Shown here: positions 17,749 to 26,737 of the stretch, piece after piece
Layout: every line of letters starts with the position of its first letter
How positions within the stretch are numbered: the stretch's first letter is position 1
Assembly (NCBI RefSeq): GCF_030317035.1
Contig: NZ_JASZYK010000001.1
Location: 1,364,001-1,428,000 of the forward strand
Origin: Variovorax sp. J22G73
Lineage (GTDB): Bacteria; Pseudomonadota; Gammaproteobacteria; Burkholderiales; Burkholderiaceae_C
Direction: 5' to 3'
Length of the DNA: 64,000 bases
Position numbers and translations under genes: made by a program
Notes under the pieces: generated by a model
The model's input: the letters and a program-made list of their open reading frames with translations, nothing else
The model's database searches: none
Told to the model about the DNA's origin: nothing

Positions 17749-18677
17749 CGGGGAGGCGCTGCTTTCATGGGCCGCCATTGTCTCCGCATCCGCAGGGCAT
17801 TCCAGAGCAAGACGGGCGCGTCGAACTTGCCGATGGTGGGGCGCTGCGAGAAGGTGTCGAAGCCCAGGTCGTCGATCTTGTCGAGGATGCGCAGGCCGCC
17901 CTGCACCACCAGGCGCAGCTCCCAGCCCATGCGGCCCGGCAGCCGGTGCACAAGCGGCGCGCCCTCGGTCATGAGCTCGCGGGCCCAGTGCGACAGCACA
18001 GAAACCAGGTTGATGGCCTCCTGCGGCGGCTCGGCGCGCGAGAGCGGCGCGAACACCTTGAAGTTCTCGGGCGTCAGGCCGCGGCGGGCGCAATCGGTCA
18101 GCGGAAAGTAAAAGCGCCCGCGCGGCAGGTCGACGCTGGGGTCCTGCCAGAAATTGATGAGCTGCAGCGCGCTGCAGATCGCGTCGCTCTGCGCGAGCGC
18201 CTGCGCGTCGTGCACGCCGTACAGGTGCAGCAGCAGCCGGCCGATGGGGTTGGCCGAGCGGCGGCAGTAGTCGAGCAGCTCGGCGCGGTCGGCGTAGGTG
18301 CCGCGGTCGCGGGTTTTCTCGATGTCCTGCATGAAGGCGCTCAGCAGGTCGGCCAGCAGGGCTTCGGGCAGCCCGTACTGCGCGATGCTGTAGGCGAGCG
18401 GGCCGAACACCTGCGGCCAGCGGGACGACGACGCCACTTCGCCGTGCGCCGCCTCACCTCGCGCCGCTGCAGCGAGTTCTTCGCGGTAGGCGCGCAGCTG
18501 GGCCAGGCGTTCGTCGGGGGAGGCATCGCCTTCGTCGGCAATGTCGTCCGCGGTGCGCGCGAAGTGGTAGATCGCGGCGATGGGCGGGCGCAGGTGCGGC
18601 GGGCACAGCCACGAGGCGACCGGAAAGTTCTCGTAGTGGGCCGGCGGGGCGGCGAGGTGGGGGGGAGTGGCGGACAC
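17745..18677 (-). CDS. hpnC: Hydroxysqualene synthase
   Basis: 310 residues from a GTG start at 18677; no in-frame ATG gives a better N-terminus. The conserved beginning HYENFPVASWLCPPHLRPPI is HpnC-specific. The first motif is FARTADDIADEGD and the second is LINFWQDPSVDLPRGRFYFP. It converts presqualene diphosphate to hydroxysqualene, the substrate of HpnE. It is the first gene of the minus-strand operon, divergent from kup with 72 bp between start codons, so both promoters share that interval. Confidence 0.93.
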   Translation of the reverse strand: MSATPPHLAAPPAHYENFPVASWLCPPHLRPPIAAIYHFARTADDIADEGDASPDERLAQLRAYREELAAAARGEAAHGEVASSSRWPQVFGPLAYSIAQYGLPEALLADLLSAFMQDIEKTRDRGTYADRAELLDYCRRSANPIGRLLLHLYGVHDAQALAQSDAICSALQLINFWQDPSVDLPRGRFYFPLTDCARRGLTPENFKVFAPLSRAEPPQEAINLVSVLSHWARELMTEGAPLVHRLPGRMGWELRLVVQGGLRILDKIDDLGFDTFSQRPTIGKFDAPVLLWNALRMRRQWRPMKAAPPR

Positions 18678-18749
18678 GCCACGATTGTCCGCCACCACGC
18701 CATGCCCCCGCACTATGCTCGCAGCGTCGCCACTACGAACTCCCGCTTC

Positions 18750-20672
18750 ATGAAAGCATCCGCTCCGGCCCCAGGGTCCCAGGTTCCCGCGTACGGCGAG
18801 GCGGCACATCCGGCAGGGCCCACGCTCATGATCGCGGCGCTGGGCGTGGTCTTCGGCGACATCGGCACCTCGCCGCTCTATGCCTTCAAGGAGACGATGA
18901 ACCCCGAGCACGGCATTCCGTTCTCGCCCGATTCGGTGCTGGGGCTGCTGTCGCTGATCTTCTGGGGGCTGATGTTCGTGGTGACGCTGAAGTACGTGGT
19001 GTTCGTGCTGCGCGCCGACCACGACGGCGAAGGCGGCATCCTGGCGCTGCAGGCGCTGGCCCGCAGCGGGGTCGCCGGGCCGAAGACCAAGCCGTGGGTG
19101 TGGAACGTGATCGGCATGCTGGGCCTGGTGGGCGCGGCCATGTTCTACGGCGACAGCCTGATCACGCCGGCCATTTCGGTGCTGTCGGCGGTCGAGGGCC
19201 TGGAGGTGCAGGCGCCGATGCTGCAGCGCGCGGTGCTGCCGATCACCGTGGTGATTCTGGTGGCGCTGTTCGCGGTGCAGAAGAAGGGCACGGGCGTGGT
19301 CGGAAAGGTGTTCGGGCCGATCATGCTGCTGTGGTTCCTGGTGCTGGCCGCGGCCGGGCTGTGGCAGATCTTGCAGCAGCCGCAGGTGCTGGCGGCGCTC
19401 GACCCGCGCCGGGCCGTGGGCTTCCTGTTCGAGCACCGGGCGCAGTCGCTGGCGGTGCTGGGCGCGGTGTTCCTGGCGTTCACGGGCGGCGAGGCGCTTT
19501 ACGCCGACATGGGGCATTTCGGTGCCAAGCCGATCCGGCTGGCCTGGATCTTCATCGCGCTGCCGGGGCTGGTGCTGAACTACTTCGGGCAGGGCGCGCT
19601 GGTGCTGGGCAACCCGGCGGCCGTCGACAACCCGTTCTTCCGGCTGTTTCCGTCATGGGGCGTGCTGCCGATGGTGGTGCTGGCCGCCATGGCGACGGTG
19701 ATTGCATCGCAGGCGGTGATTTCGGGCGCGTTCTCGCTCACGGCGCACGCCATGCGCATGGGCTATCTGCCGCGCATGCGGGTGATCCAGACCTCGGGCA
19801 CGGCCATCGGGCAAATTTATGTGCCGGCGGTCAACTGGCTGCTGATGGTGGGCGTGCTGCTGCTGGTGCTGGGCTTTCGCAGCTCGGGCGCGCTGTCGGC
19901 GGCCTACGGCATCGCGGTGTCGATCACCATGGTCACGACCACGCTGCTGGCCGGCATCGTGGCCTGGGGGCTGTGGCGCTGGAACAAGGTGGCGGTGGTG
20001 GTGGGCGTGGCCGCCTTCGCGGTGGTTGACCTGACCTTCGTGGTCGCCAACAGCCTGAAGGTTGCCGAGGGTGGCTGGCTCACGCTGGCCGTGGCGGCCG
20101 GGGTGATGGTGCTCTTCACCACCTGGGCCAAGGGCCGCCGGCTGGGGCTGGAGGCCGCGGCGGCCGAGAGCCTGCCGCTGCGCCCCTTCATCGAATCGCT
20201 GGCGCTGCACATGCCGCACCGGGTGAGCGGCACGGCGGTGTTCCTGAACCCCGACGCCACCGCGGTGCCGCACGCGCTGCTGCACAACCTCAAGCACAAC
20301 CAGGTGCTGCACGAGCAGGTGATCGTGCTGCGCGTGCTGCCCTGCGACACGCCGCGCGTGGACGCGCGCGTCCGCATCGAGGCCGAGCAGCTGATGGAGG
20401 GCATCTGGGTGGTCACCGCGCGCCACGGCTTCATGGAGCGGCCCGACGTGCCGGAGTTCATCCGCATCCTGGCGTACCAGAAGACGCTGGCCATCGACTC
20501 GATGAAGACCTCGTACTTCGTCTCGCGTGCCTCGGTGGGCGAGGAGAACCTGCCGGGGCTCAACCCGATACGGCGCGCGCTGTTCGGCTGGCTGCAGCGC
20601 AACGCGGGGCGGGCGTCGGACTACTTCGAGTTGCCCGACAACCGGCTGGTGGAGATGGGGCAGCGCACCTAG
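18750..20672 (+). CDS. kup: KUP/HAK family potassium uptake protein
   Basis: 640 residues. The N-terminal ALGVVFGDIGTSPLYAFKET is the KUP signature, followed by about twelve membrane segments (for example FYGDSLITPAISVLSAVEGL and LAFTGGEALYADMGHFG) and a C-terminal cytoplasmic domain of roughly 170 residues beginning near ESLPLRPFI. It imports K+ with protons across the inner membrane. Single gene, preceded by the divergent hpn operon and followed by the regulated promoter of the RND pump. Confidence 0.96.
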   Translation: MKASAPAPGSQVPAYGEAAHPAGPTLMIAALGVVFGDIGTSPLYAFKETMNPEHGIPFSPDSVLGLLSLIFWGLMFVVTLKYVVFVLRADHDGEGGILALQALARSGVAGPKTKPWVWNVIGMLGLVGAAMFYGDSLITPAISVLSAVEGLEVQAPMLQRAVLPITVVILVALFAVQKKGTGVVGKVFGPIMLLWFLVLAAAGLWQILQQPQVLAALDPRRAVGFLFEHRAQSLAVLGAVFLAFTGGEALYADMGHFGAKPIRLAWIFIALPGLVLNYFGQGALVLGNPAAVDNPFFRLFPSWGVLPMVVLAAMATVIASQAVISGAFSLTAHAMRMGYLPRMRVIQTSGTAIGQIYVPAVNWLLMVGVLLLVLGFRSSGALSAAYGIAVSITMVTTTLLAGIVAWGLWRWNKVAVVVGVAAFAVVDLTFVVANSLKVAEGGWLTLAVAAGVMVLFTTWAKGRRLGLEAAAAESLPLRPFIESLALHMPHRVSGTAVFLNPDATAVPHALLHNLKHNQVLHEQVIVLRVLPCDTPRVDARVRIEAEQLMEGIWVVTARHGFMERPDVPEFIRILAYQKTLAIDSMKTSYFVSRASVGEENLPGLNPIRRALFGWLQRNAGRASDYFELPDNRLVEMGQRT

Positions 20673-20708
20673 CGCCAGCGCGTTTTCGAGGCGCGGGCGT
20701 GCGCCTAG

Positions 20709-20776
20709 TGACCGGCGGGTCATTGACAGTATTTAACGTTTACCCTAGATTACTAACCAGTGGGTCAGTAATGACC
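20709..20776 (+). promoter_or_regulatory. Promoter bracketed by inverted-repeat operators, upstream of the RND efflux genes
   Basis: The promoter is TTGACA (20723-20728), a 17-bp spacer and TAGATT (20746-20751). A palindrome TGACC-N4-GGTCA (20709-20722) abuts the -35 box. A related site TAACC-N4-GGTCA (20754-20767) lies at the predicted start point in the same orientation, 45 bp away, and overlaps a further palindrome GGTCA-GTAA-TGACC (20763-20776). This is the layout of a TetR-type repressor site. No repressor gene lies next to it. Confidence 0.7.
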
Positions 20777-20801
20777 TGGTTCGTCCTCCCTAGGGTGTCT
20801 C

Positions 20802-22019
20802 ATGACCGCCTCCGCCGTTTTTTCTCGTGCCCGCAGCGCCGCCTGGCTGCTGCTTCCCGCCTTTGTCCTGGCCGGCTGTTCGCCGAAACCCGTGGCCGAG
20901 GAGCCCGTTCGCGCGGTCAAGTTCGTGACCGTGGGCACCAGCGATTTCGATGCCCAGCCCGAGTTCTCGGCCGAGGTGCGCGCGCGCGTCGAGTCCCGCC
21001 TGGGCTTTCGCGTGGCGGGCAAGATCACCCGGCGCCAGGCCGAGCTCGGCCAGCGCGTGCAGGCCGGCCAGGTGCTGGCCCAGCTCGACCCGCAGGATTA
21101 CAAGCTCGCCGCCGACGCCGCGCGCGCCCAGCAGGCCGCCGCGCTCACCAACCGCGACCTGGCTGCCGCCGACCTGAAGCGCTACGCCGAGCTGCGCCAG
21201 CAGAACTTCATCAGCGGCGCCGAACTCGAGCGCCGCGAAACCACCTGGAAGGCCGCGCAGGCCCAGCTCGAGCAGGCGCAGGCACAACTCGCCTCGCAGG
21301 GCAACCAGGCCAACTACACGACGCTGGTGGCCGACGTGGCCGGCGTCATCACCGCCATCGAGGCCGAGCCGGGCCAGGTGGTGCAGGCCGGCACGCCGGT
21401 GGTTCGCATTGCGCAGGACGGCGCGCGCGACGTGGTGTTCGCGGTGCCCGAAGACCGCGCCACGCTCATCAAGACCGGCTCGCCCGTCGCCGTGCGCGGC
21501 TGGTCGGGCGGCAGCGAGCTGCAAGGCCAGGTGCGCGAAGTGGCGGCCAGCGCCGACGCGGTCACGCGCACGTATTCGGTCAAGGTGGCCATCGACGCGG
21601 CCACCTCGCCGCCGCTGGGCGCCACGGTGTACGCCCGCCCGCAGGCGCTGGCCCATGCCAGCACCGCGGTGATGAAGCTGCCGACCAGCGCGCTGCGCCA
21701 GGAAGGCAAGGGCTCGGCCGTGTGGGTGCTCGACAAGGCGAGCATGACCGTGCGCTCGCAGCCGGTGCAGGTGGCCACCGCCGACGGCAATGAAGCCGTC
21801 ATCGCCTCGGGCATCGCGCCCGGCATGATGGTCGTGGCCGCCGGCGTGCATGTGCTGTCGCCGGGGCAGAAGGTCACCATCTACCAGTCGAAGGAGGCGG
21901 CCGCGGCCGCCGCCAATGCCGCCGCCGTCGCCGGTGCGAAGGAGTCGGCGCAGCCCGTTTCCGCCGTTGCCGCAACGCAGAAGGAAATCGCTCCGGCCGC
22001 CGCGGGTGCCTCCAAATGA
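20802..22019 (+). CDS. RND efflux periplasmic adaptor (membrane fusion protein), lipoprotein
   Basis: 405 residues. The lipoprotein signal ends at the lipobox LAGC (Cys26). The adaptor architecture follows: a lipoyl-like half (ARVESRLGFRVAGKI), a coiled hairpin rich in Ala/Gln/Glu (about 95-175), the second lipoyl half (VVADVAGVITAIEAEPGQVV) and beta-barrel/membrane-proximal domains. Its TGA overlaps the pump gene ATG. It links the inner-membrane pump to an outer-membrane channel, which must be encoded elsewhere because none is present here. Expression is probably controlled by the operator-flanked promoter just upstream. Confidence 0.93.
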   Translation: MTASAVFSRARSAAWLLLPAFVLAGCSPKPVAEEPVRAVKFVTVGTSDFDAQPEFSAEVRARVESRLGFRVAGKITRRQAELGQRVQAGQVLAQLDPQDYKLAADAARAQQAAALTNRDLAAADLKRYAELRQQNFISGAELERRETTWKAAQAQLEQAQAQLASQGNQANYTTLVADVAGVITAIEAEPGQVVQAGTPVVRIAQDGARDVVFAVPEDRATLIKTGSPVAVRGWSGGSELQGQVREVAASADAVTRTYSVKVAIDAATSPPLGATVYARPQALAHASTAVMKLPTSALRQEGKGSAVWVLDKASMTVRSQPVQVATADGNEAVIASGIAPGMMVVAAGVHVLSPGQKVTIYQSKEAAAAAANAAAVAGAKESAQPVSAVAATQKEIAPAAAGASK

Positions 22020-25000
22020 GCGGCGGCGCAGCAGACCCCCACGACAAGCCCGCCGGTTTCAACCTCTCCAAATGGGCGCTCGACCACGCGCCCCTCACGC
22101 GCTACCTGATGGTGGTGCTGATGGTGCTGGGTGCCTTCGCGTACTTCCAGCTCGGCCAGGACGAAGACCCGCCCTTCACCTTCCGCGCGATGGTGGTGCG
22201 CACCTACTGGCCCGGCGCCACGGCGCAGCAGGTGGCCGAGCAGGTCACCGACAAGCTGGAGCGCACGCTGCAGGAGGCGCCGTACGCCGACAAGATCCGC
22301 AGCTATTCGAAGCCCGGCGAGTCGCAGATCATCTTCAACATCAAGGACTCGTCGAAGTCCGCCGAGGTGGCCAACGTCTGGTACACGGTGCGCAAGAAGA
22401 TCGGCGACATGCGCGCCACCTTGCCGGCCGGCGTGCAGGGCCCGTTCTTCAATGACGACTTCGGCGACGTGTACGGCGTGATCTACGCGCTGGAGAGCGA
22501 AGGCTTCAGCTACGCCGAGCTCAAGACGCTGGCCGACGACGTGCGCCAGCAGCTGCTGCGCGTGAAGGACGTGGCCAAGGTCGACCAGTTCGGCGTGCAG
22601 GACGAGAAGGTCTACATCGAAATTTCGCAGAAGCGCCTGGCGCAGCTGGGGCTCGATTTCAACGCGGTGCTCTCGCAGCTGGGCTCGCAGAACGCCATCG
22701 AGAGCGCGGGCACCATCCAGTCGCCGCAAGACGTGGTGCAGGTGCGCGTGGCGGGCCAGTTCACCAGCGTCGACCAGCTGCGCGACATGCCCATTCGCGG
22801 CAGCTCGGGCAACCAGCTGAAGCTGGGCGACATCGCGGACATTCGCCGCGGCTACGTCGACCCGCCGGCCGTGAAGGTGCACCACCAGGGCAAGGAAGTG
22901 ATCGCGCTGGGCGTGTCCATGGCCAAGGGCGGCGACATCATCGCGCTGGGCAAGGCGCTGAAGGCCACCACGGCCACCATCGACCAGCGCCTGCCGGCCG
23001 GCGTGAAGCTGGCGCAGGTGCAAGACCAGCCGGTGTCGGTGGCGAGCTCGGTGAACGAGTTCGTCGGCGTGCTGATCGAGGCCGTGGCCATCGTGCTGGC
23101 GGTGAGCATCATCTCGCTCGGGCTGCACAAGGGCGGGCGCTTCGGCTGGTACATCGACGTGCGGCCGGGGCTGGTGGTGGCGATCACCATTCCGCTGGTG
23201 CTGGCCGTGACCTTCCTGGCCATGAACTACTTCGGCATCGGGCTGCACAAGATATCGCTGGGCTCGCTCATCATCGCGCTGGGCCTGCTGGTGGACGACG
23301 CGATCATCGCGGTCGAGATGATGGTGCGAAAGATGGAAGAGGGCTACGACAAGGCCCGCGCCGCCACCTACGCCTACGACGTGACAGCCAAGCCGATGCT
23401 CACGGGCACGCTCATCACGGCGGCGGGTTTCCTGCCCATCGGGCTGGCCAAGTCGGTGACGGGCGAGTACACCTTCGCGATCTTCGCGGTGACGGTGATC
23501 GCGCTGGTGCTGTCGTGGATCGTGTCGGTGTACTTCGTGCCCTACCTGGGCACGCTGCTGCTGAAGGTGAAGCCGCACGCGGCTTCGCAGGAGCCGCATG
23601 ACCCGTCGGCTCCCGAGGCGCCGCCGCACGAACTCTTCGACTCGGCCTTCTACAACGCCTTTCGCCGCACGGTGAACTGGTGCGTGGCGCACCGCTGGAC
23701 GACCATCGGCGCCACGGTGCTGATCTTCGCACTGGGCATCGTGGGCATGGGCAAGGTGCAGCAGCAGTTCTTCCCGGACTCGAGCCGGCCGGAAATCCTG
23801 GTGGACATCTGGTTCCCCGAAGGCACCTCGTTCGCGGCCAACGAAGAGGTGGCAAAGCGCGTGGAGCAGCGCTTCATGCAGGAAGAGGGCGTGAAGACCG
23901 TCAGCACCTGGATCGGCTCGGGCGTGCCGCGCTTCTACCTGCCGCTGGACCAGGTGTTCCCGCAGACCAACGTGTCGCAGCTCATCGTGCTGTCCAAGGA
24001 CCTGAAGGTGCGCGAAACGCTGCGCCTGAAGCTGCCGCAGCTGCTGGCGCAGGAGTTTCCCGAGGTGCGTGGCCGCGTCAAGCTGCTGCCCAACGGGCCG
24101 CCCGTGGCCTACCCGGTGCAGTTCCGCGTGATCGGGCCCGACCCGGCGCTGCTGCGCGGCCATGCCGACGAGGTGAAGGCCGTGCTGCGCGACAACGCCA
24201 ACATGCGCGGCGTGAACGACAACTGGAACGAGTCGGTGAAGGTCATTCGCCTGGAAATCGACCAGGCCAAGGCGCGCGCGCTGGGCGTGACCAGCCAGGC
24301 CATCGCGCAGGCGTCGAAGACGATGTTCAGCGGCACCACCGTGGGCCAGTACCGCGAGAACGACCAGCTGATCGACATCGTGCTGCGCCAGGCGCCCGAC
24401 GAGCGCCAGGCCATCTCGGACATCGGCAACGCCTACATCCCGACGAGCTCGGGCCGTTCGATTCCGCTCACGCAGATCGCCAAGCCGGTGTTCACCTGGG
24501 AGCCGGGCGTGATGTGGCGCGAAAACCGCGACTACGCCATCACGGTGCAGGGCGACGTCATCGAGGGCCTGCAGGGCGCCACGGTGACGACGCAGCTGCT
24601 GCCGAAGCTGCGCGAGGTGGAAGCCGGCTGGGCCGCGGCCGGGCAGGGCGGCTACCGCATCGAGGTGGCGGGCGCGGCGGAGGAAAGCAGCAAGGGCTCG
24701 GCGTCCATCGTGGCGGGCGTGCCGATCATGCTGTTCCTGGTGTTCACCTTGCTGATGCTGCAGCTGCACAGCTTCAGCCGCTCGCTGCTGGTGTTCATCA
24801 CCGGGCCGATGGGCATCGCCGGCGTGGCCGGTGCGCTGCTGCTGCTGAACCGGCCCTTCGGCTTCGTCGCGCTGCTGGGCGTGATCGCGCTGATGGGCAT
24901 GATCCAGCGCAACGCGGTGATCCTGATCGACCAGATCGAGCTCGACCGCGCGGCGGGCGTGCCGGCGTGGGACGCGATCGTCGAATCCGCGGTGCGGCGG

Positions 25001-25240
25001 CTGAGGCCGATCGTGCTGACCGCGGCGGCTGCCGTGCTGGCGATGATTCCGCTGTCGCGCAGCGTGTTCTGGGGGCCGATGGCGGTGGCGATCATGGGCG
25101 GGCTGATCGTGGCGACGGTGCTCACGCTGCTCGCCTTGCCGGCGATGTACGCGGCGGCGTTCCGCGTCAAGCGTGAACCGGACGAACCAAAGACGTCGCC
25201 CGCATCGCCGGCGCCGAAAGTGGCCCCGATTAGTGTTTAA
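22016..25240 (+). CDS. RND efflux transporter permease subunit (AcrB/HAE superfamily)
   Basis: 1074 residues starting at the ATG overlapping the adaptor stop. The first membrane segment (TRYLMVVLMVLGAFAYFQLG) is followed by a porter domain, a central block with the proton-relay-type segment LIIALGLLVDDAIIAVEMMV, a second porter domain and C-terminal helices ending GLIVATVLTLLALPAMYAAA. The two halves are internally homologous. It exports hydrophobic compounds with the adaptor. The QDEDPPFTFRAMVVRT beginning of the porter region fits RND pumps outside the classical AcrB clade. Substrate unknown. A hairpin terminator follows. Confidence 0.94.
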   Translation: MSGGAADPHDKPAGFNLSKWALDHAPLTRYLMVVLMVLGAFAYFQLGQDEDPPFTFRAMVVRTYWPGATAQQVAEQVTDKLERTLQEAPYADKIRSYSKPGESQIIFNIKDSSKSAEVANVWYTVRKKIGDMRATLPAGVQGPFFNDDFGDVYGVIYALESEGFSYAELKTLADDVRQQLLRVKDVAKVDQFGVQDEKVYIEISQKRLAQLGLDFNAVLSQLGSQNAIESAGTIQSPQDVVQVRVAGQFTSVDQLRDMPIRGSSGNQLKLGDIADIRRGYVDPPAVKVHHQGKEVIALGVSMAKGGDIIALGKALKATTATIDQRLPAGVKLAQVQDQPVSVASSVNEFVGVLIEAVAIVLAVSIISLGLHKGGRFGWYIDVRPGLVVAITIPLVLAVTFLAMNYFGIGLHKISLGSLIIALGLLVDDAIIAVEMMVRKMEEGYDKARAATYAYDVTAKPMLTGTLITAAGFLPIGLAKSVTGEYTFAIFAVTVIALVLSWIVSVYFVPYLGTLLLKVKPHAASQEPHDPSAPEAPPHELFDSAFYNAFRRTVNWCVAHRWTTIGATVLIFALGIVGMGKVQQQFFPDSSRPEILVDIWFPEGTSFAANEEVAKRVEQRFMQEEGVKTVSTWIGSGVPRFYLPLDQVFPQTNVSQLIVLSKDLKVRETLRLKLPQLLAQEFPEVRGRVKLLPNGPPVAYPVQFRVIGPDPALLRGHADEVKAVLRDNANMRGVNDNWNESVKVIRLEIDQAKARALGVTSQAIAQASKTMFSGTTVGQYRENDQLIDIVLRQAPDERQAISDIGNAYIPTSSGRSIPLTQIAKPVFTWEPGVMWRENRDYAITVQGDVIEGLQGATVTTQLLPKLREVEAGWAAAGQGGYRIEVAGAAEESSKGSASIVAGVPIMLFLVFTLLMLQLHSFSRSLLVFITGPMGIAGVAGALLLLNRPFGFVALLGVIALMGMIQRNAVILIDQIELDRAAGVPAWDAIVESAVRRLRPIVLTAAAAVLAMIPLSRSVFWGPMAVAIMGGLIVATVLTLLALPAMYAAAFRVKREPDEPKTSPASPAPKVAPISV

Positions 25241-25262
25241 AATTGAAAGCTGACCGATTTCA

Positions 25263-25318
25263 AGCGGATGGTCTTTGGCCCATGCAACCTCATGGCGCAA
25301 AGGGGCCGTCCGCTTTTG
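25263..25318 (+). terminator. Intrinsic terminator after the RND operon
   Basis: AGCGGATGGTC (25263-25273) pairs with GGCCGTCCGCT (25304-25314) using G-U pairs, with an inner CCATG/CATGG stem, and is followed by TTTTG. It separates the RND operon from the tRNA-Leu gene 24 bp downstream. Confidence 0.7.
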
Positions 25319-25341
25319 CATTCACCTGAAAGATTGGCATC

Positions 25342-25428
25342 GCGCGGGTGGCGAAATTGGTAGACGCACCAGGTTTAGGTCCTGACGTTCGCAAGAACGT
25401 GCCGGTTCGAGTCCGGCCCCGCGCACCA
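25342..25428 (+). tRNA. tRNA-Leu (anticodon TAG)
   Basis: 87 nt with encoded CCA. Acceptor GCGCGGG (25342-25348) pairs with CCCGCGC. The D-arm contains the class II GGCGAAATTGGTAGAC, the anticodon loop is TTTAGGT (TAG), the long variable arm is ACGTTCGCAAGAACGT, and the T-arm is CCGGTTCGAGTCCGG. Its 3' end is repeated at 26738-26755. Confidence 0.97.
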
Positions 25429-25432
25429 GCCC
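25415..25432 (+). repeat. Copy 1 of an 18-bp direct repeat (tRNA-Leu 3' end)
   Basis: GGCCCCGCGCACCAGCCC covers the last 14 nt of tRNA-Leu plus 4 nt downstream. The identical 18-mer recurs at 26738-26755 in front of tig. The pattern is that of attachment-site duplications made by integration at a tRNA 3' end; the enclosed 1.3 kb holds one unknown gene. Confidence 0.7.
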
Positions 25433-25466
25433 TCTGCTACATAGCCTGTTCTATCGCGCAGTGAAG

Positions 25467-25500
25467 AAGCCCCCGTTTCGAAAGAGACGGGGGCTTTTTC
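25467..25500 (+). terminator. Strong intrinsic terminator after tRNA-Leu
   Basis: AAGCCCCCGTTTC (25467-25479) and GAGACGGGGGCTT (25484-25496) form a 13-bp stem with a GAAA tetraloop, followed by TTTC. It stops the tRNA transcript, and its stem may also end the convergent transcript of the gene at 25540. Confidence 0.9.
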
Positions 25501-25539
25501 TTTGGCCGGTACGTGCAGCGTGCGCGGTGTCGGCGGCGC

Positions 25540-26505
25540 CTACCAGTCGTTGTTGTCGCTGCCGCCGCCGCTGCCCCCGTCGTCCCACGAACTCGTGTCG
25601 GTGATGCCGAAGTCGTTGTCCACGATGCGCTCGGGCTCCTGGGGCGAAGACGACGGCCACAGGCTGCGGCCCATGTCGGCGTTGCCGCTGTCGTTGATGT
25701 GGGACGTGTCGTTGCGCTCGGTGGTGTTGTTGATGCTGGTGTCGGAGCGGTCGTGCATCCAGTGGCGCACGGCCTCTTGCGCCACGATCGCGCCCACGCC
25801 GACCGCCGCGCCGGTGGCCAGCGCGGAGCCCAGGCCCATGCCTGGTGCGGCCGCGGGAGGCGCTGCGGGCATCCAGCTGCCGCCGCCGGGGCCGTAGCTC
25901 GGGTAGCCGCCGGGCGTAACGGGTGCAGCGGGTGCGCCGGGTGCACCGTATGTGCCTGGTTGAGGCGCGTACGACTGCGCCGGGGCGGCGGGCGGCGCCA
26001 CCCGGCGACGGAAAGCGAGGTAGCCCACGGCCAGCAGCCCGACCAGCGCGATCGGCAGCCAGGGGATGGAGCCGGTCCTGGCCTGCGTCTGTACGGTTGG
26101 GGCCGCAGGCGTGCTGGCACGGGTCGGCTCGGTTCGGGCGGGGGCGGCCGTGGGCCTGTCGAGCTTGGCCGTCAACCGTTCGACCGCTTCGGGCCTGGCG
26201 AACGAGAGGTCGGGCGCCAGTTCCTTGGCCTTGACCAGCGCGCTCCGGGCGCCGTCGAGCTTGCCCTGCGCCGCAAGCAACTCGGCCTGCACGAAATGGG
26301 CCTTGGCGCTGTTGGGGTGGTCCTTCAGCACCTTCGCGATCATCGCGTCGGCGTCGGCCATCTTGCCGCCGTTCGCGGTGTCGTAGATCTGCCGGATGGT
26401 GGGATCGCCAGAGGCGGGCGCGTCGGTCTTCGCCTGTGCGAGCGAAGGCATCCCGAATGCCACGACGAGGGTGAAGGCGAGGGCGGTGAACAGTCGCTGA
26501 AGCAT
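25540..26505 (-). CDS. Hypothetical membrane-anchored protein with TPR-like domain and Gly/Asp-rich tail
   Basis: 321 residues. Signal peptide to about residue 25 (GMPSLAQA), then a TPR-like helical segment (about 35-100: IRQIYDTANGGKMADADAMI, SAKAHFVQAELLAAQGKLDG). A Pro/Ala/Thr linker precedes one membrane helix (IPWLPIALVGLLAVGYLAF, about 148-166) and a Pro/Gly/Tyr/Ala-rich cytoplasmic stretch. A second hydrophobic segment (ALATGAAVGVGAIVAQEAV) and an Asn/Asp/Ser/Gly-rich tail ending DNNDW follow. No enzyme motif. It lies alone between two copies of the tRNA-Leu 3' end and runs opposite to its neighbours, so it may be an inserted gene. Function unknown. Confidence 0.75.
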   Translation of the reverse strand: MLQRLFTALAFTLVVAFGMPSLAQAKTDAPASGDPTIRQIYDTANGGKMADADAMIAKVLKDHPNSAKAHFVQAELLAAQGKLDGARSALVKAKELAPDLSFARPEAVERLTAKLDRPTAAPARTEPTRASTPAAPTVQTQARTGSIPWLPIALVGLLAVGYLAFRRRVAPPAAPAQSYAPQPGTYGAPGAPAAPVTPGGYPSYGPGGGSWMPAAPPAAAPGMGLGSALATGAAVGVGAIVAQEAVRHWMHDRSDTSINNTTERNDTSHINDSGNADMGRSLWPSSSPQEPERIVDNDFGITDTSSWDDGGSGGGSDNNDW

Positions 26506-26737
26506 GAAAAATCTCCTCTGCAGTCCTGCGTGTAAGGACGGTATGGATCCACTCTAGGCGCGCAATATTGGCCAAACCTGACCGCCGCCGGCGACACGGC
26601 GAGACCCCGTGAAAACCCGCTTTTCCGCCAGATTAGAATCGCAGGTTGCCCAGTTTTACAGGCGGCACACGTGTGCCTCCGCATAAATCCCGCCAGCGCG
26701 TGTAAGTCCTTGATCTGTATTGATAAAAAAAGATGCA

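Noticed and set aside
18678..19517. Extension of the hpnC frame upstream over kup (590 residues in total)
   Set aside because: The upstream part is antisense to kup and lacks hpnC-like sequence; the family N-terminus fits the GTG at 18677.
21881..25321. 1146-residue open frame on the minus strand, opposite the RND genes
   Set aside because: High-GC third-codon bias opens long antisense frames. The translation is His/Arg/Asp-rich low-complexity sequence with no domain, while the plus strand encodes clear adaptor and pump proteins.
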